From the NCBI GenBank assembly GCA_017857595.1, contig JAFMCU010000005.1, positions 37,962 through 101,961 on the forward strand: a DNA stretch of 64,000 nt, written 5' to 3'. Below are positions 43,731 to 53,461 of this stretch, one piece after another. Under the pieces are notes generated by a model. It did not search any database and had not been told where the DNA came from. It saw nothing but the letters and a program-made list of their open reading frames with translations. Within the stretch, counting starts at the first letter, position 1, and each line of letters opens with the position of its first letter. The DNA comes from Thermoprotei archaeon. GTDB taxonomy: Archaea > Thermoproteota > Thermoprotei > Gearchaeales > Gearchaeaceae. Made by a program: the position numbers and the translations under genes.

Positions 43731-44244
43731 GATATTTAAAAAAATTATCAATAATATAATCTAATGGTAATTTTAACCATTCTGAAATTTTTTCATCCTT
43801 CAATGTTTCGTATATATTCAAAGGGTTGATAAATTTATATTCCATTATTTCATCGTAATTAGGCTTTATTTTCCCATTATAATTACACATAAACACTAAG
43901 CAATGCTCATTTTCTACTACGTTTGTATTATCAAATCTAACAAAATAATTAAACTCATAAATTTTCTTATAACTCAATTTTTCTTCTATTCCTAGTTCTC
44001 TTTTTAGTGTTCTATTTATAGCTTCTTCCCAAGATTCATTTTTAAATAGATGACTTGCCGGAAATTCCCAGTAAAAGGGAAATCTCTTATCTTTAGCCCT
44101 TTTTTGTATCAACACTTCATTTTTATTATTGAATATCGCTACAACAAATGCTAGATGCCTTTTTCCATTTCCTGTATGGCATTCTTCAACAGTTGCTTCT
44201 CCTATAACATTTCCTAATTCATCCGATAGTAGCAATAATTGCAT
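43717..44244 (-). CDS. IDI1-like Nudix protein lacking the catalytic cysteine
   Basis: From ATG 44244 (preferred to TTG 44262) the 175-aa protein follows type-1 isopentenyl-diphosphate isomerase in layout: SDELGNVIGEA start, HLAFVVAIFNNKNEVLIQKRA, and VVENEHCLVF with the acidic catalytic Glu region. But the IDI Cys segment is here WEFPASHLF, with no Cys, and the Nudix box is loose. It may be an IDI-like hydrolase rather than an isomerase. It is followed by the SDR gene with a 14-bp overlap. Confidence 0.82.
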   Translation of the reverse strand: MQLLLLSDELGNVIGEATVEECHTGNGKRHLAFVVAIFNNKNEVLIQKRAKDKRFPFYWEFPASHLFKNESWEEAINRTLKRELGIEEKLSYKKIYEFNYFVRFDNTNVVENEHCLVFMCNYNGKIKPNYDEIMEYKFINPLNIYETLKDEKISEWLKLPLDYIIDNFFKYRENE

Positions 44245-44287
44245 TAAAATGTTTAATAACAAAAAAATTTAAATATATATCATTTGA

Positions 44288-44360
44288 TGCGACCGCCGGG
44301 ATTTGAACCCGGGTCCTCGGCTCGGGAAGCCGATATCCTACCTAGCTAGACTACGGTCGC
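44288..44360 (-). tRNA. tRNA-Gly (anticodon CCC)
   Basis: On the minus strand the acceptor is GCGACCG/CGGTCGC, the anticodon loop TTCCCGA on stem TCGGC/GCCGA gives anticodon CCC, and the T loop is TTCAAAT. The discriminator is A; CCA is not encoded and no intron is present. It lies between aEF-2 and the IDI-like gene. Confidence 0.95.
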
Positions 44361-44399
44361 TACTAATTAAAATAATATATTTATTTTTTATTATGAATT

Positions 44400-46610
44400 T
44401 TATTCGATAAAATCTTCTACTTTTGGTATTTCTAACTTAAGCCCTTTCCTTTCTCTTATTTTAGATATTACAGTCATTGCTAAGCTTTCTGGTACAGGAG
44501 CCCATCTTGCAAACTCTGTAGCCCAAAATGCTTTGCCTGCAGTTGAACTTCTAATTTCATCTGCCAAATCGGTTGATTCTGCTACTGGAATTTCTCCTCT
44601 AATTAGTACCATGTGTTCTTGTTGATCAACTGTTATGACTTTCCCTCTTTTGGTTGTAATAATTTTTAGAACATTACCCATGTAATCTTGGGTTGTTTTA
44701 ATCTCTATTTTATAAATAGGTTCTAATAAAACAGGTTTTGCAGATAAGAAACCAGCCATTATTCCATTCTTGACTGCGGGCATCAATTGAGCAGGACCAC
44801 GATGCACAGGATCTTCATGTATTGTTGCATCAAGTAGTCTTACCAAAATTCCCCTTATAGGTTCATGTGCCAATGGTCCTTCAGATACACTCCATCTAAA
44901 ACCATTGATTAATGTATCTTTAACATCTTTTAGATATTGAACTCCTTTTGTATTATCTATAAATATGTTTAAGTTATCATCTATTGCCCATATGTTTCTA
45001 GCGTCATCAGCGTCCCATCCAGCTTCTTCTCTCAATATTTTAGCCCTTGTTCTCCATTCTTGATCCTCAGATACTTTACCTTCCGATAATAATCTTAGTG
45101 TCTCATCATTTAAAGGTTCAACAGATATAACAACTCTATTATGCCTATTTGGACTTTTAGTCTCAAAAGGTCTAGATTTATCTCTGATACTTTCCCTATA
45201 AATGACCAAAGGTTGACTTGTAACAAATTCTATATTTCCAGCCCTCTGTTTCAAATCCCATAATGCTATTTCTAGATGTAATGTTCCCATACCGCTAATT
45301 AAATACTCACCCGTTTCTTTGTTTATTTTAACCCTTAATGTTGGATCTTCTATTGCCATTCTTTGGAGTGTTTCAATTAATTTTACAAGATCTGCTGTTT
45401 TCTTTGGTTCGATGGAAATTGTTACAACTGGTTCACTTATATATTTAAGAGTTTCAAAAGGTACCATTTTATCTTGATATTGCTTTTCAACAATAGTTTC
45501 TCCTGCTCTTACAGACTCGATACCTAATAGAGCAGCTATATTTCCAGCAGAAATCTGAGGTATATTCTCTCTGTAAGGTCCCATGTACATTCCTACTTGC
45601 AATATTTTTTCAACCCTCCTAGCTCTTAAAAGATATACTTCTTGACTAGGATAAACTGTTCCGCTAAAGACTCTTCCTGTTGTAACAAGTCCAGCGTGAG
45701 GATCATCGATAACTTTAGTAACTCCTATCACTGTTGGACCGTTTGGATCACATTCTAATAAAGCTTTTCCTATATTGCTATTTATATCACCTTGCCATAT
45801 CTTTTTAATTCTATACTTTTGAGCTACATCCGGAGGAGGAACATGTTCAATTACCATTCGTAATATTGCATCATAAAGAGGTGCAATTTTAGACAATTCT
45901 TCTATTCCTTCAGGTCCTTTATTATAAGCTTCAATTATATCGCTAAATTTAATACCCTTTTCTTGCGCAATAGGAATTGTTAAACCCCATTTATGTAGAG
46001 CAGCACCGAATGCGAGTTGTCCTTTCATTGGATCAATTCTCCATGCTCTCTTGAATTCAGGGTCAGCATATGTTTCAATAAGAGCGTTAAATTCTTTAAT
46101 TATTTGTAGTAATCTCCTTTGAATTTCATCAGGTGTTAACCTTAATTCCTTAATTAATCTGTCAATTTTATTTATATACAATAAAGGTCTTACTCTTTCT
46201 TCTAATCCTTGTCTCAAAACAGTCTCAGTTTGTGTCATTATCCCTTCAACAGCATCAACAACGTTTATACTGCCATCCATAGCTCTTAAACTTCTAGTTA
46301 CATGACCACTAAAATCTATGTGGCCTGGTGTATCGATTAAATTTATTACATAAGGTTTTCCTTCTAATTCATGATAAAGTGAAACATTTGCTGCTTTTAC
46401 TGTCATTTGCCTTAATTGCTCAATTTGAACGTAATCTAATGCTAAGGCGGTACCTGCTACTTTAGGTGATATCATTCCAGCAGCTAATAAAAGTGAATCA
46501 CTAAGTGTTGTCTTTCCATGATCTACATGAGCCAGAGTACCAATGTTTCTTATATTCTCTACATTTTTCATTAACTTGACCACTTCTTCCGTTTGCTTAA
46601 ATCTTACCAT
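44400..46610 (-). CDS. fusA: Translation elongation factor 2 (aEF-2)
   Basis: The 736-aa GTPase drives ribosomal translocation. G1 is AHVDHGKTT near residue 28, G3 DTPGHIDFSGHV, G4 NKIDR. The diphthamide histidine is in PVHRGPAQLMPA near residue 602, so the protein should be a diphthamide substrate. Length and domain order match archaeal aEF-2. The track start (ATG, MVRFKQTEEVVKLM) is credible; a nearby divergent gene starts 62 bp upstream. Confidence 0.97.
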   Translation of the reverse strand: MVRFKQTEEVVKLMKNVENIRNIGTLAHVDHGKTTLSDSLLLAAGMISPKVAGTALALDYVQIEQLRQMTVKAANVSLYHELEGKPYVINLIDTPGHIDFSGHVTRSLRAMDGSINVVDAVEGIMTQTETVLRQGLEERVRPLLYINKIDRLIKELRLTPDEIQRRLLQIIKEFNALIETYADPEFKRAWRIDPMKGQLAFGAALHKWGLTIPIAQEKGIKFSDIIEAYNKGPEGIEELSKIAPLYDAILRMVIEHVPPPDVAQKYRIKKIWQGDINSNIGKALLECDPNGPTVIGVTKVIDDPHAGLVTTGRVFSGTVYPSQEVYLLRARRVEKILQVGMYMGPYRENIPQISAGNIAALLGIESVRAGETIVEKQYQDKMVPFETLKYISEPVVTISIEPKKTADLVKLIETLQRMAIEDPTLRVKINKETGEYLISGMGTLHLEIALWDLKQRAGNIEFVTSQPLVIYRESIRDKSRPFETKSPNRHNRVVISVEPLNDETLRLLSEGKVSEDQEWRTRAKILREEAGWDADDARNIWAIDDNLNIFIDNTKGVQYLKDVKDTLINGFRWSVSEGPLAHEPIRGILVRLLDATIHEDPVHRGPAQLMPAVKNGIMAGFLSAKPVLLEPIYKIEIKTTQDYMGNVLKIITTKRGKVITVDQQEHMVLIRGEIPVAESTDLADEIRSSTAGKAFWATEFARWAPVPESLAMTVISKIRERKGLKLEIPKVEDFIE

Positions 46611-46672
46611 TATTGTATGTATTGATTAAAGCAAAGTTTATTTAAAGTTTTATATGTTAAGATTTTATACGT

Positions 46673-47275
46673 GTGAAGGTTGTTGGATTAGATTTAAGCG
46701 GTAGTGAGTTTAGGCCTACAGGATTTTGCATTATGGATGATAATTTTAACGCAATTACAAAAGTCTTATTCAAAGATGAAGAAATAATTGAAGAAACAAT
46801 AAGGAATAAACCAGATCTAATAGCCATAGATGCACCATTATCTTTACCCAAAGGCAGGTTTTCGTTAGAAGAAAGAAGTAATATTCATCTAAGGGAGTGT
46901 GATAGAGAACTTTTAAGATTGAAAATAAAATTTTTTCCTTTAACATTAGGTCCTATGAGAAAATTGACAGAAAGAGGCATAATGCTAAAAAATTTTTTCA
47001 TATCGAAAGGCCTAAGGGTAATAGAAGCATATCCAGGTGGAGCTCAAGATATGTTAAAATTACCTAGAAAAAGCAAAGGAATAAATGAGCTAATTAAAGG
47101 ATTAAAATCATTGAATATTAGAGGTATTAGAGACAATATAACCCATGATGAATTAGACGCAATTACATGTGCATATGTAGGTATAAAATATTTACAAGGA
47201 GAATACTTAGCTATCGGAGATCCAGAAGAAGGTCTAATAATACTTCCTAAATTTAGCAATACGAATAAGAAATGA
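46673..47275 (+). CDS. DUF429 protein (RNase H-like fold)
   Basis: The 200-aa protein starts VKVVGLDLSGSEFRPTGFCI (GTG start) with the first acidic residue of an RNase H-like fold, has DLIAIDAPLSLPKGRFSLEER near 50, and ends with HDELDAITCAYVGIKYL, where Asp/Glu could bind metal. DUF429 has no established activity. The UDG gene starts in a 4-bp ATGA overlap, so the two products are probably made together. Confidence 0.85.
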   Translation: MKVVGLDLSGSEFRPTGFCIMDDNFNAITKVLFKDEEIIEETIRNKPDLIAIDAPLSLPKGRFSLEERSNIHLRECDRELLRLKIKFFPLTLGPMRKLTERGIMLKNFFISKGLRVIEAYPGGAQDMLKLPRKSKGINELIKGLKSLNIRGIRDNITHDELDAITCAYVGIKYLQGEYLAIGDPEEGLIILPKFSNTNKK

Positions 47276-47961
47276 TAGAGGATGAATTTAACAAATTGGT
47301 TAATAATATAATAAATTGCAATCGCTGTCCTGAATTGATAAGTTATATAAGAAGTGTTGCTTTGAAAAAGAAAAAACAATACAAAGATTGGGATTATTGG
47401 GGAAAACCTGTTCCACCTTATGGAGATTTGAATGCTGAACTTGTAGTTTTAGGTCTTGCTCCTGCTGCTCATGGAGGCAATAGAACGGGACGAATGTTTA
47501 CTGGTGATCATTCAGGAAATTTTTTAGTGAAAACTCTTCACAAATTTGGCTTCGCAAATCAACCGTATTCAATCGATAAAAATGATGGACTAAAGTTAAT
47601 AAATTGCTACTTAACTGCATCCATAAAATGCGCGCCGCCTAAAAATAAACCTACAAAAGATGAGTTAAAAAATTGTTCAATTTATTTATTAAAGGAATTT
47701 GAGTTACTAAAAAAGTGTAAATGTGTATTAATATTGGGTGTAACTGCTTATGATAATTTTTTTGAACTGTTTGAAAAAATTTATGGTTTTAAAGTTAAAA
47801 AACCTAAATTTCAACATGGTTTAATTGTAAAATATGAACATTCTCCTTATATAGTACTTTCTTATCATCCAAGTAAACAAAATACACAAACTAAAAGATT
47901 AACACAGAATATGTTTGATGATATATTTAATAAGATTTTACAAATTCTAAAAGTAAATTAA
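47272..47961 (+). CDS. Family-5 uracil-DNA glycosylase (UDGb)
   Basis: A 229-aa glycosylase. The Fe-S cluster cysteines begin with NCNRCPELI at residue 15; motif A is VLGLAPAAHGGNRTGRMFTGDHSG near 63, characteristic of family 5, and motif B LSYHPSKQNTQTKR is near 203. Family 5 enzymes remove uracil and deaminated or oxidised purines. It overlaps the DUF429 gene and converges with the second DNA ligase across a 6-bp gap. Confidence 0.92.
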   Translation: MIEDEFNKLVNNIINCNRCPELISYIRSVALKKKKQYKDWDYWGKPVPPYGDLNAELVVLGLAPAAHGGNRTGRMFTGDHSGNFLVKTLHKFGFANQPYSIDKNDGLKLINCYLTASIKCAPPKNKPTKDELKNCSIYLLKEFELLKKCKCVLILGVTAYDNFFELFEKIYGFKVKKPKFQHGLIVKYEHSPYIVLSYHPSKQNTQTKRLTQNMFDDIFNKILQILKVN

Positions 47962-47967
47962 ATCAGA

Positions 47968-49620
47968 TTAAGTATAAAAAGATCTTTTTCGATTGTATAA
48001 TTCTATTACTCTGTCCAAAGTATCGATTTCATCTACATTTTTATCATATCTAATTCTTTTAATTCTCGGAAATCTTAGTGCAAATCCACTGTCATGCCTA
48101 TCGCTTTTTTGTATAGAATCAAAGGCTACTTCTATTATAATCTCAGGTTTGACAATTATTTTATAGCCAAGATCTTTTATTGCAATTTCTTTAAGTCTTT
48201 TATTCATTTCTTCTATTTCATCATCCGTTAGTCCTGAGTAGGCTTTGCCAATTATCTTCAAGTCATCATTATCTTTAACAGCAAAAGTATAATCTGATAA
48301 CACACCTGATCGTTTACCATGACCATATTCTGCAGCTACTATTACCACATCAAGTGTATTGAATTCCTTCTTTAGTTTTATCCAATATCTACCTCTTCTA
48401 CCGGGTGTATACTTAGAATCAGGGTCTTTAATCATTAGACCTTCAAATCCTTTTGATATACTTTCATTAAACAAATCTTCTATTTCTTTCGAATTTTTAA
48501 CCCAGAAATATTTTGCTTCTTCAGAATTTTCTCCAAATTTTATACACTTAATGATTTGTTTTCTATCCCTAAGTGGCAAATCAATGACACTATTATTATA
48601 GTACATTATATCGTAAACTATGGCTTTTACAGGAATACTTTCCATTATAGATTTTATTAAATATTTTCTATGCAATCTTTTTTGTATTTCTTGAAAAGGT
48701 AAAGGTTTTCCATCTTTAAAAGGTACTATTTCACAATCTAGGATAAAATTGTTAGCTATTTTTTTGAATTCATTTACTATTTCTGGTAAAAAATAGCTGA
48801 TATCTTCAAATCTTCTTGAAAATAATTTTACTTTATCATCTTTTTTATGAACTTGACATCTTATTCCATCATATTTGTATTCGCAAATTAACTCTTTTTG
48901 GAAATAATTTATGATTTCGCTAGCTGTATCCATAAAATCTGCTAACATAAAATTTGTTGGCGTTAGTAATTCTATTGAAATTAAATGCATAGTATTATGC
49001 TTTGCATGATAAGCAATCAAGCTTAAATCTGGTAACAATAAATATGCATTCCTTACATCACCGCTTGACTTATTAAAAGCATAGGAAATCGCTTCTTCTA
49101 TTAAACCTTCTGATAAACCTATTCTTAACTCATTAGTTATTATCTTTATAATGTACTTTATTTCAATGGGAGATGAATCGATGAATAATTGCTTAAGAAA
49201 ATTCTTTCTAATAGTGTATGAACCTTCACCTTTCAAATCAGATATTTTATTTAGTATTTTGTAAACGTCAACTAAAGTTAATTTTTTAGTAAAGAAAGGT
49301 TTCTCGATCTTTTTATTTTTATATAGATATTCAGCAACTTCCCCTAAGTCTCCAAACTTGACTAATAAGCTAGAAATTGTTTTATCATCAGTTAATGTTA
49401 AATCTTTTAATAGTTTCACTAAGGTTGAATATCCAACCTGAAGTTCTTTATTTTCCCACGGAGGAAATACTTGAGAAGAAAGAAACTTGATTGCTATTTT
49501 TAAATCTTCATCATCTAATTCTTTAAGAAATTCTCCTAATATACTAATCTTATTTAATTTGCTCGAAGTAAGTTTAATTTTATCGCAAATTAAAGAAAAA
49601 TCTTCGAAAAATCTACTCAA
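47968..49620 (-). CDS. Second ATP-dependent DNA ligase
   Basis: The 550-aa protein has the complete set: DNA-binding domain, adenylation motif CEYKYDGIRCQVHKK with nucleotidyl Lys near residue 249, motif III SRRFEDISYFLPE, motif IV GLMIKDP, motif V YWIKLKKEF, and an OB end SGFALRFPRIKRIRYDK. It is 46 aa shorter than the 15.9-kb ligase and clearly diverged from it, so not a recent copy. Its start overlaps the PPDK end by 8 bp. A repair role is suggested by the neighbouring UDG gene. Confidence 0.92.
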   Translation of the reverse strand: MSRFFEDFSLICDKIKLTSSKLNKISILGEFLKELDDEDLKIAIKFLSSQVFPPWENKELQVGYSTLVKLLKDLTLTDDKTISSLLVKFGDLGEVAEYLYKNKKIEKPFFTKKLTLVDVYKILNKISDLKGEGSYTIRKNFLKQLFIDSSPIEIKYIIKIITNELRIGLSEGLIEEAISYAFNKSSGDVRNAYLLLPDLSLIAYHAKHNTMHLISIELLTPTNFMLADFMDTASEIINYFQKELICEYKYDGIRCQVHKKDDKVKLFSRRFEDISYFLPEIVNEFKKIANNFILDCEIVPFKDGKPLPFQEIQKRLHRKYLIKSIMESIPVKAIVYDIMYYNNSVIDLPLRDRKQIIKCIKFGENSEEAKYFWVKNSKEIEDLFNESISKGFEGLMIKDPDSKYTPGRRGRYWIKLKKEFNTLDVVIVAAEYGHGKRSGVLSDYTFAVKDNDDLKIIGKAYSGLTDDEIEEMNKRLKEIAIKDLGYKIIVKPEIIIEVAFDSIQKSDRHDSGFALRFPRIKRIRYDKNVDEIDTLDRVIELYNRKRSFYT

Positions 49621-52309
49621 TATCTTTTTGTAGCCTTGAATTTAATATATTTGCATGTGCTGCTGCTAATCTTGCAACGATTATTCTATAAGGAGATGCA
49701 CTAACATAATCCAACGCTGCATTGTGGAAAAATTTAATGCTTTCAGGATCACCACCATGTTCTCCACATACTCCAATCTTTAATTTAGGATTTGCTTCCC
49801 TTCCTCTTCTAATTGCCCATTCTATTAATTTGCCAACACCTTTTACATCTAATGTTTCAAAAGGATTAACATCTAAAATTTTATTTTCTAGATAAAAGGG
49901 TAAAAATTTATTCTCTGCATCATCCCTGCTGAATGTGAATGTTGCTTGAGTTAGGTCATTTGTACCAAAGCTAAAGAAATCAGCTATTTTTGCAAGTTCA
50001 TCAGCAACTAAGCAAGCTCTCACAACTTCAATCATAGTTCCAAATTTATATGGTACAGAAATTCCAGTTTCCTTTTCAACTTCTTCATATGCTTTTTCCA
50101 CAACTTCTTCTTTAATTTTCTGTAACTCTCTAAATTCAGCAACCTGAGGAATCATTATTTCTACATCAATGGGTATCTTATTTTTGATTAGCTCGCTAGC
50201 TGCTAAAAATATAGCTTTAGCTTGAGCATAATATATTTCTGGATAAGTAATACCTACTCTAACACCTCTATGGCCCATCATAGGATTTGCCTCATTCATA
50301 GCTCTAACTATTTTATATAAGCTTTGCAACTCTTTCTTTCTTATTTCATCTTTTGTTTCATAAATTTCCTTTAATAAATCATCCGGTTTAGGTAAGAATT
50401 CATGTAAAGGTGGGTCGAATAATCTTATTGTGACAGGATAAGGTGACATAATCTGTAGAATTTCTTTAAAGTCCCTTTTAAGCATGGGCAATAATTCATT
50501 TAAGTATTTTAATCTTTCTTCTTTAGTTTGAGACATAATAACTGACTTAAAAACTTCCAATCTTCCTGGAGCTCTGAACATTCTCTCCGTTCTAAGTAAA
50601 CCTATTCCTTCTGCACCATATTCTTTAGCTTTCATAGCATCATCCGGTGTGTCTGCGTTTGCTCTAACACCCAACTTTCTTACTTCATCAACCATTTTCA
50701 TAAATTCTTCGAATTCTTTTGACTTACCGAGAATTACAGTTGGCTGTTCTCCTAAATACACATTCCCATTGAAACCATCGATTGAAATTATGTCCCCTTC
50801 TTTTACTAGAATATCACCTACCTTAAATAGTAATTTATCATAGTCTATTTTTATTTCTTCACATCCAACAACACAAGGTTTACCTATTGCTCTAGCAACC
50901 ACAGCAGCGTGACTTGTCATTCCACCACGCGAAGTCAATATGCCTACAGATGCATAAAATCCATGAACATCATCAGGTTTCGTTTCTTCTCTGACTAAAA
51001 TTACCTTTTCACCTTTTTTACTAAGTTCAACTGCTTTATCTGCACTAAAAACAACTTTTCCTGATACAGCGCCCGGTGAAGAAGGTAGACCTTTAGCAAT
51101 AGGCTTACTCTTAACTTTACTTTCATCTATTCTTGGATATAATAATTGAAGTATATCCTTAGGTTTTATTCTCAATATCGCTTCTTCCTTAGTTATTATT
51201 CCTTCCTTATACATATCAATACTTGTTTTAACAAGTGCTATGGGACTCATTTTTGCATTCCTTGCTTGTAACATATAGAGCTTACCATCTTCAATTGTAA
51301 ACTCAATATCCTGTACTTCTCTTTGGTCTTTTTCAAGGGTTTTAGCATACTTATATAGCTTATCATAGACTTCAGGCATAATTTTCTTAAGTTCATTGAT
51401 ATTCTTAGGTGTTCTAATTCCTGCTACGACGTCTTCACCTTGAGCAAGTTGAAGAAATTCACCGTATAATTCATTTTCTCCTGTAGATGGATTCCTTGAA
51501 AATAAAACTCCCGTAGCTGAATTTAGTGAAAGATTACCGAACACCATTGTTACAATGTTCACAGCAGTACCGTCGGCTATATCCGGTGTTATATTGTTTA
51601 CTTGTCTGTAATAAATTGCTCTTGGAGAATTCCAAGAATCAAAAACGGCAGCAACGGACATTTCAAGCTGTTTCCATGGATTATTTAATATTTCTTTTGG
51701 ATCTTCATCTTTAAACTCTGGGTTTAATCTCAATTCATCAACTATTAATTGTTTATAACGTTCGCATATTTCTTTCAATGCATCTTCATTTAAGTCAGCA
51801 TCTGTTAATGCTTTAAATCTATTTTTTACTTCTTCAAACAAAATATTGAATTTTCTTTCATCTATTTTCAAAACGATTTTTCCAAACATTTGTAGAAATC
51901 TTCTATATGTATCATATGCAAATCTTGGCGAGATTTTTTTAGATAAACCATTAGCTACTTCATCATTTATACCTAAATTAAGAATTGTATCCATCATTCC
52001 AGGCATGGAAATAGGAGCTCCAGACCTAACAGAAACTAATAATGGATTATTCGGATCACCAAACTTTTTACCAGTTTTATCTTCTATGTATTTAATACCC
52101 TTTCTTATATCTTCTTTCAATTTTTCAGGTAATTTCCTCCCATTTTCGAAATAAATCTTACAAATTGTGGTAGGGATTATAAAACCTGGTGGAACATCAA
52201 AGCCAAGCTTGCTCATCAAAATTAAGCTACTTCCCTTTCCTCCGAATAATTTTTTATTGTATGGATCAGCTTCTTCGAATGTATAAACGAATTTTTCTAC
52301 AGCAACCAT
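49613..52309 (-). CDS. ppdK: Pyruvate, phosphate dikinase
   Basis: I start at ATG 52309 (MVAVEKFVYTFEEAD, 898 aa); the track uses TTG 52327, which is too close to the TATA-like box at about 52329-52343. The ATP-grasp start KLFGGKGSSLILMSKLG, phospho-histidine segment GGMTSHAAVVARAIG near residue 465, and the C-terminal TIM barrel with GVCGEHGGDP (catalytic Cys) are all present. It interconverts pyruvate, ATP and Pi with PEP, AMP and PPi and supports gluconeogenesis or glycolysis. Confidence 0.96.
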   Translation of the reverse strand: MVAVEKFVYTFEEADPYNKKLFGGKGSSLILMSKLGFDVPPGFIIPTTICKIYFENGRKLPEKLKEDIRKGIKYIEDKTGKKFGDPNNPLLVSVRSGAPISMPGMMDTILNLGINDEVANGLSKKISPRFAYDTYRRFLQMFGKIVLKIDERKFNILFEEVKNRFKALTDADLNEDALKEICERYKQLIVDELRLNPEFKDEDPKEILNNPWKQLEMSVAAVFDSWNSPRAIYYRQVNNITPDIADGTAVNIVTMVFGNLSLNSATGVLFSRNPSTGENELYGEFLQLAQGEDVVAGIRTPKNINELKKIMPEVYDKLYKYAKTLEKDQREVQDIEFTIEDGKLYMLQARNAKMSPIALVKTSIDMYKEGIITKEEAILRIKPKDILQLLYPRIDESKVKSKPIAKGLPSSPGAVSGKVVFSADKAVELSKKGEKVILVREETKPDDVHGFYASVGILTSRGGMTSHAAVVARAIGKPCVVGCEEIKIDYDKLLFKVGDILVKEGDIISIDGFNGNVYLGEQPTVILGKSKEFEEFMKMVDEVRKLGVRANADTPDDAMKAKEYGAEGIGLLRTERMFRAPGRLEVFKSVIMSQTKEERLKYLNELLPMLKRDFKEILQIMSPYPVTIRLFDPPLHEFLPKPDDLLKEIYETKDEIRKKELQSLYKIVRAMNEANPMMGHRGVRVGITYPEIYYAQAKAIFLAASELIKNKIPIDVEIMIPQVAEFRELQKIKEEVVEKAYEEVEKETGISVPYKFGTMIEVVRACLVADELAKIADFFSFGTNDLTQATFTFSRDDAENKFLPFYLENKILDVNPFETLDVKGVGKLIEWAIRRGREANPKLKIGVCGEHGGDPESIKFFHNAALDYVSASPYRIIVARLAAAHANILNSRLQKDIE

Positions 52310-52328
52310 ATAGTATAATAAAGCCAAA

Positions 52329-52343
52329 ATTTTTAAAAATTTA
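52329..52343 (-). promoter_or_regulatory. TATA-like box of ppdK
   Basis: The minus strand reads TAAATTTTTAAAAAT, centred about 27 nt upstream of ATG 52309. The spacing suggests a leaderless ppdK mRNA and argues against the TTG start at 52327. Confidence 0.5.
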
Positions 52344-52414
52344 GTAGAAGAAAAATATAATTTTATTGATATATATAGACAAGCTTTATTAGCAATTAAA
52401 TTTTTACCTTTATT

Positions 52415-53461
52415 ATGAAAGCAATAGCTTTCGAATCATTTGGGCCACCTGACGTTCTTAAAGTTATGGATGTAGAAGATCCTAAAATTGAAGATAATGA
52501 AGTTCTTATAAAGGTATTTAATACATCATTGAATAGGTTAGATCTTTTAGTTAGAAGTGGTAAAGCAAGAGGTCAATTCACTCTACCCCATATTCCAGGA
52601 CAGGATATAGTAGGTAAAATTGAGAAAGTTGGAAGTTCTGTCAAAAATTTCACTGAAGGTGAAATTGTCGTCGCAAATCCATTATGGGGGTGTGGGAAAT
52701 GTGAATTCTGCTTATCTGGAAATGAGACGATGTGTCTAAACTGGAAAGGTGTAAGCTTGCATAGTAAAGGTAGTTATGCTGAATATATAAAGGTATATGA
52801 AAAAATGTTAATTCGGCCTCCTAAAAGGCTAAGTACAGTTGATTTAGCAGCTATGATTTTAACATATTCGACTGTATGGAGGGCCTTAGTAACGCTTGGT
52901 AATTTGAGGAGCGATATGACAGTCATGGTCTGGGGTGCCAGCGGAGGTGTTGGAAGCTTTGCAGTAAAGCTAGCAAAAAGTTTCAATGCTAAAGTAATAG
53001 CAAGTGTTGGTTCAGATTTTAAAAGAGAGATAATTAAAAAGTTAGGTCCTGATTTAATTGTGGATACTTATTCAGATAAAGCCGTCAATGAAATAATTGA
53101 TTTTACAGAAGGAAGAGGTGTAGATATAGTTTTAGAAATATTTTCAGGCGCTAATTTAAATTGTTCGATTCAAATACTAAAGCCGGGGGGTAAAATAATA
53201 GTATTCGGAGTTTTACAAGGCATTAAATCAGAAATTGATGTTATGTATTTTTATAGAAGAGATTTAAGGATATTAGGAACGCATCATGCAAACAATTGGG
53301 AAATACTTAAGGCTCTTGAATACGCTGATAAAAATAATATAAAACCTCTGGTATACGATGTTGCAGATATCAAAAATGCTTCATACTATCATAAATTAAT
53401 GGAAGAAAATAAAATTTATGGGAAAGTAATTTTTGATAATACGAAACTACATGAAACTTAA
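52415..53461 (+). CDS. Zinc-dependent alcohol dehydrogenase (MDR family)
   Basis: A 348-aa medium-chain dehydrogenase. The GroES-like half has PHIPGQDIVGKIEKVG and the structural zinc loop CGKCEFCLSGNETMC near residue 94; the Rossmann half has WGASGGVGSFAVKLAK near 173. The catalytic zinc Cys usually found near residue 40 is replaced (TSLNRLDLLVRSG), so the protein may act as a quinone-oxidoreductase or enoyl-reductase-like enzyme. The substrate is unknown. CPBP begins 11 bp before its end. Confidence 0.87.
   Translation: MKAIAFESFGPPDVLKVMDVEDPKIEDNEVLIKVFNTSLNRLDLLVRSGKARGQFTLPHIPGQDIVGKIEKVGSSVKNFTEGEIVVANPLWGCGKCEFCLSGNETMCLNWKGVSLHSKGSYAEYIKVYEKMLIRPPKRLSTVDLAAMILTYSTVWRALVTLGNLRSDMTVMVWGASGGVGSFAVKLAKSFNAKVIASVGSDFKREIIKKLGPDLIVDTYSDKAVNEIIDFTEGRGVDIVLEIFSGANLNCSIQILKPGGKIIVFGVLQGIKSEIDVMYFYRRDLRILGTHHANNWEILKALEYADKNNIKPLVYDVADIKNASYYHKLMEENKIYGKVIFDNTKLHET

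Noticed and set aside
47044-47379. 111-aa minus-strand ORF across the DUF429/UDG junction
   Set aside because: Antisense to two well-supported genes; no motif.
15857-49620. The two DNA ligases as a recent duplication or assembly artefact
   Set aside because: The proteins differ throughout, including around the nucleotidyl lysine and in length (596 versus 550 aa), and have unrelated neighbours.
51846-52154. 102-aa plus-strand ORF antisense to ppdK
   Set aside because: Fully inside the conserved N-terminal region of PPDK.
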